Part shown: positions 1 through 7,558 of the stretch, in pieces
How positions within the stretch are numbered: the stretch's first letter is position 1
Layout of the letters: every line of letters begins with the position of its first letter
NCBI GenBank assembly: GCA_018820315.1
Contig: JAHJOQ010000117.1
Location: forward strand, 1 to 39,625
Origin: Candidatus Zixiibacteriota bacterium
GTDB lineage: Bacteria; Zixibacteria; MSB-5A5; JAABVY01; JAHJOQ01
Length of the DNA: 39,625 nt
Reading direction: 5' to 3'
Position numbers and translations under genes: made by a program
The notes under the pieces: model-generated
What the model was told of the DNA's origin: nothing
Database searches by the model: none
Seen by the model: only the letters and a program-made list of their open reading frames with translations

Positions 1-967
1 CCTGGCAAACACAGCGAAATGAAATAGAGGCAAAGGTAGATTGGCGCTTCACCAATGAAGATGCCAGGATTAAACTAAAGAGATTGTATCCTACATTATG
101 TGGTTGACGGGACACTAGCTTCGGGACGAAGTCGATGCTCCTGGGGACAAACCTTATGAACACCTTGCTGCAGTCGTCCAGTTCAAGTTCGCTGTCTGCT
201 TCGATTATGTCTACCAGGCAGTTCTTTACAGCCAGCAATTCATCCTCTCTATTATTGAATAGGACATCGAGAGCTTGTCGGTGGCCTCTGTATATCTTCC
301 TACAAATTTCTTGAATTTCACTATCGTCCATTATCTCCCTCCGTAACATACTTGCATAGTGTTCGATAAACGTAGAAACATCGTTGGCCATTGAAGCTTT
401 CTTCCTCTTGAGTAGAGCCTCTACCAGGTACGTCACATCACGATAGCTAACTACTCGATAATCAGACTCTGTTGGCTCTTCGCCCTCAATTGTGAGATAA
501 ATGTAGAGCCGCTTATAGTCATTGTAGCTACGTTCAACAATACTCTTGTATCTCGACAGTTGGTGATGGTGCTCTCCGGAATAGACTTTATTTTCGATGA
601 CACAGACGAATTTATTTGACTCGCTCAGAACGAGAATATCAATACGGTTCCATTCACGTCGAATCTCGGCATCGCGTAGATCCCAGCAGTCGATGTCGAA
701 GAGAGAGAGACCGTCGGTCAGTATACTATCTTGATCTGACAGTGCGTTCTTCAGCAAGTTCTTTATGAAATAGTCACCCAAGCCATGGGTCTCAAATGGG
801 TCCATAAGCCAGGCGAGAAAGTTTGAGTGTCGGATTTCATTGCCCGCGAGTTTCAACGACGTGAAGATATTGAATTTGCCAATGGAATCTTCCAACTCCT
901 CCAACTCCGGATTGTTGTAAGCAAAGTTGCTGAGAGCCTTCAGATCGTCAGTTTCGGGTTGTTCCAT
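1..967 (-). CDS. PD-(D/E)XK nuclease family protein, 3' end cut by window edge
   Basis: An open frame of 322 codons runs on the minus strand from ATG at 967 to the window edge with no stop, so the C-terminus is missing. Near the N-terminus an E-x-RHSNFLAWLMDP stretch (residues 44-57) followed by HGLG matches the PDDEXK_4-type nuclease family. The catalytic core is visible as RID (D110), then IENK (E125, K127), followed by a basic/His-rich helix with HHHQLSRY, which is the D-ExK signature. A GAGG ribosome-binding site lies just upstream of the start. The family are predicted DNA-cleaving enzymes, often found in accessory or defence regions; the substrate here is unknown. The gene looks more A/T-rich than the housekeeping genes downstream, which hints at transfer. 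I am confident in the fold, not in the biological role. Confidence 0.85.
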   Translation of the reverse strand, partial: MEQPETDDLKALSNFAYNNPELEELEDSIGKFNIFTSLKLAGNEIRHSNFLAWLMDPFETHGLGDYFIKNLLKNALSDQDSILTDGLSLFDIDCWDLRDAEIRREWNRIDILVLSESNKFVCVIENKVYSGEHHHQLSRYKSIVERSYNDYKRLYIYLTIEGEEPTESDYRVVSYRDVTYLVEALLKRKKASMANDVSTFIEHYASMLRREIMDDSEIQEICRKIYRGHRQALDVLFNNREDELLAVKNCLVDIIEADSELELDDCSKVFIRFVPRSIDFVPKLVSRQPHNVGYNLFSLILASSLVKRQSTFASISFRCVCQ

Positions 968-1116
968 ATTGTAACCTCGGATTTAGGATCTGTGATGCCC
1001 CGAATTAGTATCTATCTGTGAATGCACCAGAACGATAATGAAATCTCTCTGATGCGTCAATTCAAAAATGCTTCAACAGTGCTTTCGTGTTGTCGCGTCG
1101 CGGGATATCATTTCAG

Positions 1117-1824
1117 CTACACACCCTCAAAACGCTTAAGCAACTCAACCGTGAATATTGGCGTGAAATCCTGCAAAAAGTGCGCTACAATGCCGGGCCA
1201 GATCGAACCTGTCTTGAAGAACACGAACGCAAACATAAGGCCGTAGACAAAGATCACAATCACGCCACCAAGACCCTGGTACATATGCCCCACCGCAAAT
1301 CCAATTGAGACAATTAACACCGAGGTCAATCTGTTCTTCGAAATCGCCTCAAGTCGTGTCAGCGCGAATCCTCTGAAAGCCGCTTCCTCCGCAAACGCGA
1401 CAACGAGCGAAAGGACTGTCCACACTACCTTGTGGAATGTAGTTGTCGGGAGAAGCGGAGTAGGGTCGTGAAACTCACCGAGGCCGATGTAATCTACCGC
1501 CAGAGCGACGAGACTCAGAATCATACTGGCCGCCACGAAAAATGCTAAGCCGATGAAGAGTTTGTCGAGTGAGAACTTGCCAAATCCGAGCGATTGGAAT
1601 CCCCCTCCGTCATGCCTGGTTGTGACAATAATCAGCAGAAACATGAACAACTGCAGCGCGATAGTGGGGAGATACATTTGCACAACCGGATCGGTCAATT
1701 CATCGGCAATATTCTCGGGAACTCCCGACATCATCAGTGCAGACCCAATCGGCCAAAGAACCAGGAGCACGATCAGCAAAAGCTTGCTCAGACGCCCGGG
1801 TTCGTTATTTGCCAGGGACTCCAT
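1117..1824 (-). CDS. CPBP family intramembrane glutamic endopeptidase
   Basis: A 235-residue polytopic membrane protein. The CPBP/Abi (CAAX-protease-like) signature is complete: EE-x3-R at E146/E147/R151, a second-motif histidine at H180, and AHFLQD with H215 and D219 in the last core helix. Hydrophobic segments lie at about 13-33, 52-68, 89-110, 133-150, 167-180 and 187-203. The family are intramembrane glutamic proteases related to Rce1; bacterial members cleave membrane-linked peptides or act in self-immunity, but most are uncharacterised. The gene is divergent from the radical SAM gene at 1933. No partner peptide gene is visible nearby. Confidence 0.88.
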   Translation of the reverse strand: MESLANNEPGRLSKLLLIVLLVLWPIGSALMMSGVPENIADELTDPVVQMYLPTIALQLFMFLLIIVTTRHDGGGFQSLGFGKFSLDKLFIGLAFFVAASMILSLVALAVDYIGLGEFHDPTPLLPTTTFHKVVWTVLSLVVAFAEEAAFRGFALTRLEAISKNRLTSVLIVSIGFAVGHMYQGLGGVIVIFVYGLMFAFVFFKTGSIWPGIVAHFLQDFTPIFTVELLKRFEGV

Positions 1825-1884
1825 GCTCGGACGATAGCCTTTGCGGCCGATTAACTCAAGATTTATGTTGTAAACTCTGTGATA

Positions 1885-1914
1885 TTCTGGTTAATTTAAT
1901 TCAAGAAATATAAT
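1885..1914 (+). promoter_or_regulatory. possible sigma-70 promoter for the radical SAM gene
   Basis: A perfect TATAAT (1909-1914) lies in an A/T-rich tract 18 bp downstream of a poor -35 candidate, TTCTGG (1885-1890), and about 19 bp before the ATG at 1933. The -10 box is convincing; the -35 is weak. Confidence 0.35.
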
Positions 1915-1932
1915 CGGATCGAGGGACAGACA

Positions 1933-2718
1933 ATGAATATCGATCGCGACTATCTTCCCCTGCAGAGCGGCATCATATATGGTCCTGTGGCATCACGCAG
2001 ACTCGGACCTTCGCTTGGAATAAATCTTCTGCCTTTTGACTACAAGCTCTGCACATACAATTGTGTCTACTGCCAATACGGCCCGACAAAACTCTGCGGC
2101 TACACCAGCGTACCGCGCAACAGCGAGCGACTTCCGTCACCAACTGATGTGGAGGAGTCTCTCCGCTCCGTTCTTGAGCTTTACCCCGATGTCAACTACA
2201 TCACATTCTCAGGGAATGGTGAAGCGACGCTACATCCTAAGTTTGCCAACATCGTTGACCGTGTGATGATGGTGCGTGACAAACTTTCTCCTCGTGCAAA
2301 AGTCGCGATTCTCTCCAACTCCGGCAGCATCGCTGACCCGGGGATTCGTCAGGCTCTGATGCAACTCGATCGCCCAATCATGAAGCTTGATGCAGGCACC
2401 AGCAGGATATTCCAACATGTCAATCAACCGCATCCGGAGATCAGGTTCGATGATGTCACAAAGGCACTGATTGATTTTGAGCACCCGAACTTGACTATCC
2501 AGTCGATATTCTTTTCTGGCAAACCAGACAACATCTCTGATGAAAGCATGAAGGCCTGGGCCGAAATGATCGGGAAAATCAGGCCGCACGAGGTTCAGAT
2601 GTACACTGTGCAGCGGCCACCGGCAGAATCGGGCGTTTATACTGTCGCGGAATCAATCCTGAGCAAGATGGCCGAGAAAGCTGAGATGATTTCCGGAGTT
2701 CCGATAAGAGTCTACTGA
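1933..2718 (+). CDS. radical SAM protein, COG0731 family
   Basis: A 261-residue radical SAM enzyme. C40-x3-C44-x2-C47 in the segment CTYNCVYCQYG binds the 4Fe-4S cluster that cleaves S-adenosylmethionine. The N-terminal YGPVASRRLGPSLGIN segment and the SGNGEATLHP motif (the GGE-like SAM-contacting strand) are typical of the COG0731 group annotated as TYW1-like or MoaA/NifB-like radical SAM proteins. The bacterial members are of unknown substrate. A GAGGG ribosome-binding site at 1921 precedes the ATG by 7 nt. It is a single gene; the next gene has its own strong ribosome-binding site after about 100 nt. Confidence 0.88.
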   Translation: MNIDRDYLPLQSGIIYGPVASRRLGPSLGINLLPFDYKLCTYNCVYCQYGPTKLCGYTSVPRNSERLPSPTDVEESLRSVLELYPDVNYITFSGNGEATLHPKFANIVDRVMMVRDKLSPRAKVAILSNSGSIADPGIRQALMQLDRPIMKLDAGTSRIFQHVNQPHPEIRFDDVTKALIDFEHPNLTIQSIFFSGKPDNISDESMKAWAEMIGKIRPHEVQMYTVQRPPAESGVYTVAESILSKMAEKAEMISGVPIRVY

Positions 2719-2824
2719 TTCTCCAACAATCGTATCATATTCGTGTCATTTCCCTAAGTCAACCGCGCGTGATTCCCTTCTGATCGCTCATGTGGCATGT
2801 TGCCCCTGAAAAAGGAGGATATAC

Positions 2825-3322
2825 ATGCCGGAAAAACTCGTATTTCTTAATTGGATCTATGACGTAGGGCGGATCAGTCTGTTCTCGCCCAAGAAACAAT
2901 CGCGACTGCAGAAAGAAATCATCGAAAAAGTGAGAGATGCTGTCGACAATCTCCCATCCATGGAAAAGGAGTTTGTGCAATTGTACTGGTTTGAAGGGAA
3001 GTCGATGGCTGAACTCTCTGAGCTCTTTGGAAAGAAGCCATACAAACTGGAGAGTCTGAATAAACGGATACTTCAAAAACTGAAACGAAGGCTCTCCGAA
3101 TATGTAACACGCCAGTTCGATCTGACAAATGACACAATACCGGCATGCATCATATGCGATCATCCTCGCAGAATTGAAATCGACAATCTGCTTCTTTCCA
3201 AGGGTCAGGAAGAGACATTCAGACCGATTTACAGGAAACTGAAAGACGAGTTCGGCCTGACAATCTCCACACCCCAGATATTGATCGGTCACATCAGATA
3301 TCATCTTCAAAAGGAGGATTAG
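2825..3322 (+). CDS. sigma-70 region-4-like DNA-binding protein with C-terminal CxxC segment
   Basis: A 165-residue protein with two parts. Residues about 20-95 resemble sigma-70 region 4: a helical lead-in with DNLPSMEKEFVQLYW, then a helix-turn-helix with GKSMAELSELFGKK and a recognition-type helix ending in RILQKLKRRL. Residues about 105-165 contain CIICDH (C-x2-C) and end in GHIRYHL, suggesting a small metal-binding or HTH unit like those in phage-type regulators. There is no sigma region 2, so it is not a complete sigma factor. A perfect AAAGGAGG ribosome-binding site sits at 2811-2818. Its stop lies 1 nt before the next ATG, so it is translationally coupled to the RHH protein. I do not recognise a named family. 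Confidence 0.6.
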   Translation: MPEKLVFLNWIYDVGRISLFSPKKQSRLQKEIIEKVRDAVDNLPSMEKEFVQLYWFEGKSMAELSELFGKKPYKLESLNKRILQKLKRRLSEYVTRQFDLTNDTIPACIICDHPRRIEIDNLLLSKGQEETFRPIYRKLKDEFGLTISTPQILIGHIRYHLQKED

Positions 3323-3323
3323 G

Positions 3324-3572
3324 ATGCCGGATGAACTGAAAAAACTCCGGGGCGACCATTGCCTCAACATCTTCGTCTCGTACGAATTGAAAAAGCGAAT
3401 TATCGATCTTGCAGATCGCTACGACAGGACCATGGCCGATATGGTCAGGGCGCTGATCAAAGTCGGCCTGCCGGTCATGGAGGGAATCTCGAAGGCTGAA
3501 GAGGAGATGCTGAGCGAATATGTACGATTGTTCAGAAAGATGCGAAAAATGCGTGAGTTGAAAGACGTGTGA
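3324..3572 (+). CDS. ribbon-helix-helix-like small protein
   Basis: An 82-residue protein. A short strand-like segment (CLNIFVSYELKKRIIDLA) is followed by two helices including RTMADMVRALIKVGL, the pattern of ribbon-helix-helix (MetJ/Arc/CopG) DNA-binding proteins. The C-terminal 30 residues form a charged helix. The ribosome-binding site AAAAGGAGG lies inside the end of the preceding gene, so the two are made together. RHH proteins usually act as dimeric repressors; the target is unknown. No toxin gene is adjacent, so an antitoxin role is not supported. Confidence 0.55.
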   Translation: MPDELKKLRGDHCLNIFVSYELKKRIIDLADRYDRTMADMVRALIKVGLPVMEGISKAEEEMLSEYVRLFRKMRKMRELKDV

Positions 3573-3624
3573 TGTGTCCCAATTTTAGCTTGCGTTGCGC
3601 GGCTCACTCGGCTATCCTGTTGCT

Positions 3625-5001
3625 ATGCAAAAACTGAGATTACTCATCGTCGATGATGAAGAGAAGCAACGAAGCATGCTATCCGGCTTCCTCACTAAAA
3701 AGGGATATGTCTGCTCTACAGCCGGGTCCGCCGAGGATGCGCTCAAGATGTACGAAAAGGGTGGATTCGAAATCGCGCTTCTCGACATGAAGATGCCGGG
3801 CGAGGACGGGCTCTCGCTCATGAAGAAATTGAAGAGTCTCGACCCGCAGCTTCAACCGATCATGGTGACCGCCTATGGAACCGTGGAGACGGCAGTCGAT
3901 GCCATGCAGTCAGGAGCATTTCACTACATCTCGAAACCTATTGATCTCGATGAACTCCTCGTGTTGATACAGAAAGCGGGGGAGAGGCACCATCTTCTCA
4001 GAGAGAACCTCTATCTCCAGTCTGAACTGGAACGAGTCAGCCCCGACGCTCGAATAATCGGCGAGAGCAGGGCGATTCAGGAAGTGATATCGACCATCAG
4101 CCGGGTAGCGCCGTCTGACGCAACCGTACTGGTAACGGGGGATTCGGGCACCGGCAAGGAACTGGCTGCACGAGCATTGCACAATTTGTCTTCACGAAAA
4201 TCGAACCGGTTTGTTGCAGTGTCATGTGCAGCGCTTCCCGAGACGTTACTCGAATCGGAGCTGTTCGGTCATGTCAAAGGTGCATTCACCGGCGCAACGA
4301 TGTCGAAGATCGGTCGTTTCGAATTGGCTGACGGTGGCACTCTGTTTCTCGATGAGATCGGCGATCTGTCGCCCGACATTCAGGTGAAGCTACTGCGTGT
4401 CCTCGAAACGATGGAGTTCGAGAAACTCGGATCGTCGAAATCGATCAAAGTCGATGTCAGAATTATTGCAGCGACCAATCGAGACCTCGAGCAGAGAATC
4501 GCGCAGGGCGCGTTCCGCGATGACCTTTTCTATCGCCTGAACGTGATAAACATACACATGCCGCTATTGCGAGATCGTCGGGAGGATATTCTTATTCTGG
4601 TTGACCATCTGATCGCGAGAAACGGCAAGAAGCTTAACAAGCGAATCGAAGGACTCACGCCGGAAGCGAAGGACATACTGATGTCTTATTCGTGGCCCGG
4701 AAATGTTCGAGAACTAATCAACGTAATCGAGCGGGCATCCGTACTCTGCAGGGGCAATGTACTCGACACGGTTGATTTCAGCGCTATCTCTTCATCTGAA
4801 CAAAGTCCGATCAGCACGGATCAGTTCTTCACAGACTCCGACGTTCCGCCGCTCAAGGACATCGAGAAGAAGCACATACTTCACGTGCTGGAATACACTG
4901 ACTGGAATTTCGCCAGAACCGCGGATCTTCTGGGCATACACAGGAACACGTTGCGACTTAAGATAAAGGAGTACGGGATACTTAAGAACGACGATGAATA
5001 A
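3625..5001 (+). CDS. NtrC-family sigma-54-dependent response regulator
   Basis: A 458-residue protein with the full NtrC layout. The receiver domain (about 1-120) has acidic pocket D10/D11, phosphoacceptor D54 in [11 protein letters not shown], and the usual T and K (VTAYGT, SKP). The AAA+ domain (about 138-370) has Walker A GDSGTGKE, the sigma-54 contact loop GAFTGA, Walker B LFLDEIGD and the arginine-finger region [10 protein letters not shown]. The C-terminal Fis-type helix-turn-helix ends in [16 protein letters not shown]. It should bind an enhancer and drive open-complex formation by RpoN holoenzyme when phosphorylated. I chose ATG 3625 over an in-frame TTG at 3595 because the receiver starts immediately after it. 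No adjacent kinase gene is present; the nearest histidine kinase is at 24262. A sigma-54 promoter lies at 9461. Confidence 0.95.
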   Translation: MQKLRLLIVDDEEKQRSMLSGFLTKKGYVCSTAGSAEDALKMYEKGGFEIALLDMKMPGEDGLSLMKKLKSLDPQLQPIMVTAYGTVETAVDAMQSGAFHYISKPIDLDELLVLIQKAGERHHLLRENLYLQSELERVSPDARIIGESRAIQEVISTISRVAPSDATVLVTGDSGTGKELAARALHNLSSRKSNRFVAVSCAALPETLLESELFGHVKGAFTGATMSKIGRFELADGGTLFLDEIGDLSPDIQVKLLRVLETMEFEKLGSSKSIKVDVRIIAATNRDLEQRIAQGAFRDDLFYRLNVINIHMPLLRDRREDILILVDHLIARNGKKLNKRIEGLTPEAKDILMSYSWPGNVRELINVIERASVLCRGNVLDTVDFSAISSSEQSPISTDQFFTDSDVPPLKDIEKKHILHVLEYTDWNFARTADLLGIHRNTLRLKIKEYGILKNDDE

Positions 5002-5080
5002 GTCATCCAACTGCCCGTACTCTGGAGAGTTGTTTCTTAGCATAAAGAAGGGTCAATTCGGATAAACGGGAGACTGACTT

Positions 5081-5446
5081 ATGAGCGAAGGGAATCGCTG
5101 CCAGTTCACCGACACTATGATTCATGTGGCCGAACTCGATAGTGCCGCGAGATTCTGGACGAGTGCAATGGGCATGATCGAGGTCGAGCGAAGCGACACC
5201 GGGATCATTCTCGAAGATCCCGACTCGAAGCAGCGCATTACGCTTGTTAGTTCCGAGTTTGAGACGAACTATGCTCTCGCTTTGGCAACATCGAATATGA
5301 AAGCCACGCTCGATTTGCTCAGAGCTAGAGGTGCTAACGTACCCGAACCGGTGAAGGCAGATTCAGGCCTTGAGTATGCACTCTGCAAGGACCCATTCGG
5401 AATACCGATCATGGTGTATGTCACCGAATCGGCAACAGAAGACTAG
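5081..5446 (+). CDS. VOC (glyoxalase/bleomycin-resistance) family protein
   Basis: A 121-residue single-repeat VOC protein. Features are TMIHVAELDSAARFWTSAMGM near the N-terminus (beta strand with His, then the helix typical of the first beta-alpha-beta-beta-beta unit) and the C-terminal KDPFGIPIMVYV, which matches the conserved DPxGNxxE-like ending but lacks the usual terminal Glu ligand. Members include metal-dependent isomerases and dioxygenases as well as non-catalytic binders; function cannot be assigned. GGGAG at about 5066 is the ribosome-binding site. Confidence 0.8.
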   Translation: MSEGNRCQFTDTMIHVAELDSAARFWTSAMGMIEVERSDTGIILEDPDSKQRITLVSSEFETNYALALATSNMKATLDLLRARGANVPEPVKADSGLEYALCKDPFGIPIMVYVTESATED

Positions 5447-5509
5447 CCGATCCGAGAAGATTCGTTGATTAGCTATGAGCTTACGAAGAAGGAAGGAGGA
5501 ATGGCCGGC

Positions 5510-5962
5510 ATGAGAACTGTACAGAGAACCGCTTTCCTGATAGTATGCATCTTTGCATGCCTCTGGCAAACAAGTTGCGACGACTACAACATTGTCGAGC
5601 CACGATTCTATGAGGGGGACGATGTAGCGAGTCTTCCCAATTGCGAAGTGACAGAGATCGATGAGAGTCCCTTACTGTTAGGGATCGTACCGCACACGTT
5701 TGCAGCGGGAGCATGCTGGGTCGAGACTCCGGAAATCGGGAAGGTAATAATCGTACGGTTCGATCTTCCGATCCAGGCTGAGGTTAATATCGGCCTGTTC
5801 AACAGCGCCGGCATTCTAGTTACGGCTATAGCTAAAGGCACCTACGAAGGTGGCACTCATTATGACTACATTGAGAATGCAGACACGCTGGAGAGGGGCG
5901 TATATGCGATTTCATTTTCTGCAAATGATTTCAAAGATGCCATCTGGTTTGAGATAGATTGA
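5510..5962 (+). CDS. putative secreted lipoprotein of unknown function
   Basis: A 150-residue protein starting with a hydrophobic signal (MRTVQRTAFLIVCIFACLWQTSC). The cysteine after QTS is a possible lipidation site, but the residue at -3 is Gln rather than Leu/Val/Ile, so the lipobox is imperfect. The mature part is acidic and beta-rich, with a pattern like a small jelly-roll or FlgD-type module (strands around VIIVRFDLP, EVNIGLFNSAGILV and GVYAISFSA). ATG 5510 is chosen because AGGAGG at 5494-5499 is correctly spaced for it; an upstream ATG at 5501 is too close. It is probably co-transcribed with the barrel protein that follows after 13 nt. Confidence 0.6.
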   Translation: MRTVQRTAFLIVCIFACLWQTSCDDYNIVEPRFYEGDDVASLPNCEVTEIDESPLLLGIVPHTFAAGACWVETPEIGKVIIVRFDLPIQAEVNIGLFNSAGILVTAIAKGTYEGGTHYDYIENADTLERGVYAISFSANDFKDAIWFEID

Positions 5963-5975
5963 GGAGGATCAGAAA

Positions 5976-6515
5976 ATGAGAATGTTCTGCATATTAACCA
6001 TAGCATGCTCGCTTCTGATGGCCGCCTCATCCGATGCTGAGGCAGTGCTCAGGAATTCGGTGGTATCTTCGCTCGGTATCCCGCGAGGAGCGATGGATTA
6101 TAGCATAAACGCAGCTTGGAGACTCACTATTGATCTTCCTTCAACTGTGAAACCTGAAGCGAGATTGGGAGGGTCGTTCTCAACGAAGAGCAGCAGTGGA
6201 TCGAGCGCCGGTATGATAGTGACATCGGTATATGTTCTCGGCAGAATATCGTTTCTCGACCAGAATCCGAAGATTTCACCTTACATCGCAGCAGGCCCGG
6301 GGCTTCATTTCATGTATTCGTTTTCGTCTGCAAGCGGAGACGCGGTGGAGCTCTTCGATTCCGGCAACTCGATGACTCTGCTCAAAGCCCATGCGTTTTT
6401 CGGAATCGATTTTGCATTGACGGAGGAGCTTTTCCTCACCGCAGAGGGACGACTGACTTTGCCCAGTGATATCGTAATCGACAGCGGATATCTTGGGCTA
6501 GGGCTAAGACTGTAA
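5976..6515 (+). CDS. small outer-membrane beta-barrel-like protein
   Basis: A 179-residue protein with a cleavable signal peptide (about residues 1-23, ending SSDAEA). It then has alternating hydrophobic/polar strands: GGSFSTKSS, SVYVLGRISF, PYIAAGPGLHFMY, FFGIDFALTEELFLTAEGRL and the C-terminal YLGLGLRL. The internal phrase of the form PYIAAGPGLHF is common in OmpA/OmpX-like eight-stranded barrels; the C-terminus lacks the terminal Phe but ends in Leu. GAGGAGG precedes the ATG by 8 nt. It is likely an envelope partner of the preceding lipoprotein. Specific function is unknown. Confidence 0.65.
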   Translation: MRMFCILTIACSLLMAASSDAEAVLRNSVVSSLGIPRGAMDYSINAAWRLTIDLPSTVKPEARLGGSFSTKSSSGSSAGMIVTSVYVLGRISFLDQNPKISPYIAAGPGLHFMYSFSSASGDAVELFDSGNSMTLLKAHAFFGIDFALTEELFLTAEGRLTLPSDIVIDSGYLGLGLRL

Positions 6516-6526
6516 GGGTTTGCTCC

Positions 6527-7324
6527 ATGGATACCAACGGTGGCTATACAGAATTCCCCTTTGTCTCTGAATTCTATGACAGTGTATACGACCAGCTCAA
6601 CAGGGGAGACATTGAGTTTTTCGTTGATATGGCGAAGGAGGTCGGCGGCCCGGTGCTCGAAGTCGCTTGCGGAACAGGCAGAGTGCTCATTCCGACAGCA
6701 AAGGCTGGTATCGATATTGTCGGAACGGATCTCTCGGAGAAAATGCTTGACAGATGTCGCGAGAAGCTCTCAGCGGAGTCTGCGGAAGTGCAGGGCAGAG
6801 TCGAACTGATCCACGCCGACATGCGCGATTTTAACCTTTGCCGCAAATTCAAGCTTGTCACAATTCCGTTCAGACCATTTCAACACCTGACTACAGTGGA
6901 GGATCAGTTCTCCTGCCTCAAAGCCATACATCGCCATCTTGATGATGACGGGAAATTCACCCTCGATGTATTCAATCCGAGCATACTAATGTTAGCGAGG
7001 GAAAATCGCACCGAAGAGCTTGGAGATGAACCGGAGTTCGAAATGCCTGACGGGCGCAAGGTGGTCAGGAGATATCGCAATCCAGAGATCGACTTCGCAA
7101 ATCAAATCGCGCACGGTGAGTTGATCTACTACGTCACTCATCCCGACGGCAGAACTGAACGTCTCGTCCACAGCTTCCCGATGCGCTACCTATTCCGCTA
7201 TGAAGCGGAGCATCTGCTGGTGCGCTGCGGTTACGAGGTTGAAGATGTATTCTCCGATTTCAAGAAATCTCCTTATGGAGAGAATTATCCCCGCGAGATA
7301 ATTATGGTCGCAAGAAAGAGTTAG
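6527..7324 (+). CDS. class I SAM-dependent methyltransferase
   Basis: A 265-residue Rossmann-fold methyltransferase. Motif I is VLEVACGTGRVLI (43-55), motif II is IVGTDLSEKML with the acidic residue binding the SAM ribose, and a motif III-like IHADMRDF is followed by a long C-terminal substrate region with a DVFNPS strand. The substrate is not identifiable; similar proteins are annotated as generic methyltransferase-domain proteins. It starts 11 nt after the barrel gene, with AAGGGT as a modest ribosome-binding site, so it is likely the last gene of that run. A 5S rRNA fragment and terminator follow. Confidence 0.85.
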   Translation: MDTNGGYTEFPFVSEFYDSVYDQLNRGDIEFFVDMAKEVGGPVLEVACGTGRVLIPTAKAGIDIVGTDLSEKMLDRCREKLSAESAEVQGRVELIHADMRDFNLCRKFKLVTIPFRPFQHLTTVEDQFSCLKAIHRHLDDDGKFTLDVFNPSILMLARENRTEELGDEPEFEMPDGRKVVRRYRNPEIDFANQIAHGELIYYVTHPDGRTERLVHSFPMRYLFRYEAEHLLVRCGYEVEDVFSDFKKSPYGENYPREIIMVARKS

Positions 7325-7345
7325 AGCAGTCTGGTAGATCGAAAC

Positions 7346-7412
7346 TCTTGTGGTTTCGACGTCGATGGTACTGCATCTTAGCAGATGTGGGAGAGTAGAA
7401 CGCAGCCGGGTC
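7346..7412 (+). pseudogene. 5S rRNA 3'-half fragment
   Basis: The stretch from about 7361 reads like the 3' part of bacterial 5S rRNA: CGATGGTACTGC, a short hairpin, then TGTGGGAGAGTAGAACGC and a closing GCCGGG at about 7412. The weaker match extends back to about 7346. The 5' half is absent: there is no CCGAACACGGAAG-like loop and no strand to pair with the terminal GCCGGGT. The upstream sequence is the end of the methyltransferase gene. It is therefore a truncated 5S gene with its terminator retained. No 16S, 23S or tRNA sequence is adjacent. Confidence 0.72.
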
Positions 7413-7422
7413 AAATTAGAAA

Positions 7423-7448
7423 GCCCACTTCAAATGGAGCGGGCTTTT
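7423..7448 (+). terminator. intrinsic terminator behind the 5S fragment
   Basis: GCCCACTTC / GGAGCGGGC form a 9-bp stem with one mismatch, an AAAT loop and a TTTT tail (7445-7448). This is the typical end of an rRNA operon and probably still terminates the methyltransferase transcript. Confidence 0.75.
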
Positions 7449-7466
7449 GCTTTGTTGGACGATCTT

Positions 7467-7523
7467 GTAGGGCAGCGATCCGGAGTCACGCATCGCGTGA
7501 CGGAGTGATCCTGCCTACTTCCT
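7467..7523. repeat. hairpin repeat copy R1 (inverted partner of 9223-9280)
   Basis: This 57-bp element has arms of about 24 nt beginning GTAGGGCAGCGATCC and ending GGATCA-like/CTGCCTAC, closing on GTCACGC-ATC-GCGTGAC. Its reverse complement matches 9223-9280 at all but a handful of positions (differences in the hairpin loop and two C/T changes). It resembles REP- or MITE-like palindromic intergenic repeats. Together the two copies bracket the thsAB genes in inverted orientation. Confidence 0.85.
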
Positions 7524-7527
7524 AAAT

Positions 7528-7550
7528 GGCAGGTCTCCGGAAGACTTGCC
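7528..7550. other. hairpin downstream of thsA
   Basis: GGCAGGTCT-CCGGA-AGACTTGCC forms a 9-bp stem (one G-T wobble) just past the thsA stop at 7559. On the minus strand it could end the thsBA transcript, but there is no U-tract, so it is called only as a hairpin. Confidence 0.45.
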
Positions 7551-7558
7551 CTGCTTGG

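Noticed and set aside
3324-3572. RHH protein as antitoxin
   Set aside because: The coupled partner resembles a sigma region 4 protein, not a known toxin, so a toxin-antitoxin call is unsupported.
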